Of a stretch of DNA of 64,000 nt, positions 63,964-64,000 are shown piece by piece. The stretch's first letter is position 1. Each line of letters starts with the position of its first letter. This DNA comes from Roseivirga pacifica. GTDB lineage: Bacteria; Bacteroidota; Bacteroidia; Cytophagales; Cyclobacteriaceae. Location: NCBI RefSeq assembly GCF_900111145.1, contig NZ_FOIR01000002.1, positions 496,001 through 560,000 of the forward strand, written 5' to 3'. Below the pieces are notes generated by a model, which worked only from the letters and a program-made list of their open reading frames with translations, searched no databases and was not told the origin of the DNA. The translations under genes and the position numbers were made by a program.

Positions 63964-64000
63964 TGCACAAACCTCCTAAACTCGCAACTAAATTCTTTCT
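63963..64000 (+). CDS. Start of an ABC transporter permease (prefix-domain type), cut by window end
   Basis: Only the first 12 codons are present (M-H-K-P-P-K-L-A-T-K-F-F). The K-P-P-K-L-A pattern directly after a PadR gene is typical of Bacteroidota FtsX/MacB permeases with an N-terminal 'permease prefix' domain. The rest is outside the window. Confidence 0.6.
   Translation, partial: MHKPPKLATKFF

Overview
The window looks like a chromosomal segment of a marine-type Bacteroidota bacterium, most likely order Cytophagales. This is inferred from the gene families: T9SS plug protein, DUF4249 lipoproteins beside a TonB receptor, DUF3276, a long series of double-length MacB/FtsX permeases, and promoter -7 elements of the TAnnTTTG type. 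Base composition is moderate and even. I see no rRNA, tRNA, insertion sequence, prophage or CRISPR array. Genes are dense and no gene-free stretch exceeds 300 bases.

Layout: 0-9.5 kb is mixed core content. It holds an ECF sigma factor with a membrane/barrel partner, a T9SS plug protein, an orphan Cas6-like protein, YchF, DUF3276, DUF58, a ferredoxin divergent from a LuxC-type acyl-CoA reductase. 9.5-16.1 kb holds a hybrid histidine kinase, aconitase and a lipoprotein. 16.2-21.2 kb is the most unusual part. A minus-strand operon encodes a ferritin-like protein (RebD/VioB N-terminal type), a 212-residue cysteine-rich protein with NEC-x3-G-x-C repeats, a DUF692/MNIO multinuclear iron oxidase and a DUF2063 (BufC/HvfC-like) partner. 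It faces a probable beta-barrel protein across a shared terminator. This looks like a RiPP-type peptide/protein modification system with a non-standard, large substrate.

21.4-31.4 kb holds secreted or periplasmic proteins: S9 peptidase, M20 amidohydrolase, two propeller/BNR proteins and an MG/plug-domain protein. 31.4-37.5 kb is a TonB receptor followed by three DUF4249 paralogues. 37.8-54.8 kb holds seven consecutive MacB/FtsX permeases with no ATPase gene. Divergent from them is an NtrC-type regulator and its kinase (55.0-57.7 kb), and a near-consensus sigma-54 promoter sits in front of the sixth permease, linking the regulator to the array.

57.8-64 kb holds a small lipoprotein, a four-helix-bundle membrane protein, a FAD/4Fe-4S D-2-hydroxyacid dehydrogenase overlapping a HEPN-like unknown and a lone ModA, then a PadR regulator whose stop codon overlaps the start of another permease cut by the window edge.

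Several GC-rich palindromic repeats lie between genes, including a 152-bp inverted-repeat element at 25.0-25.2 kb and two copies of a 27-bp repeat flanking the seventh permease.
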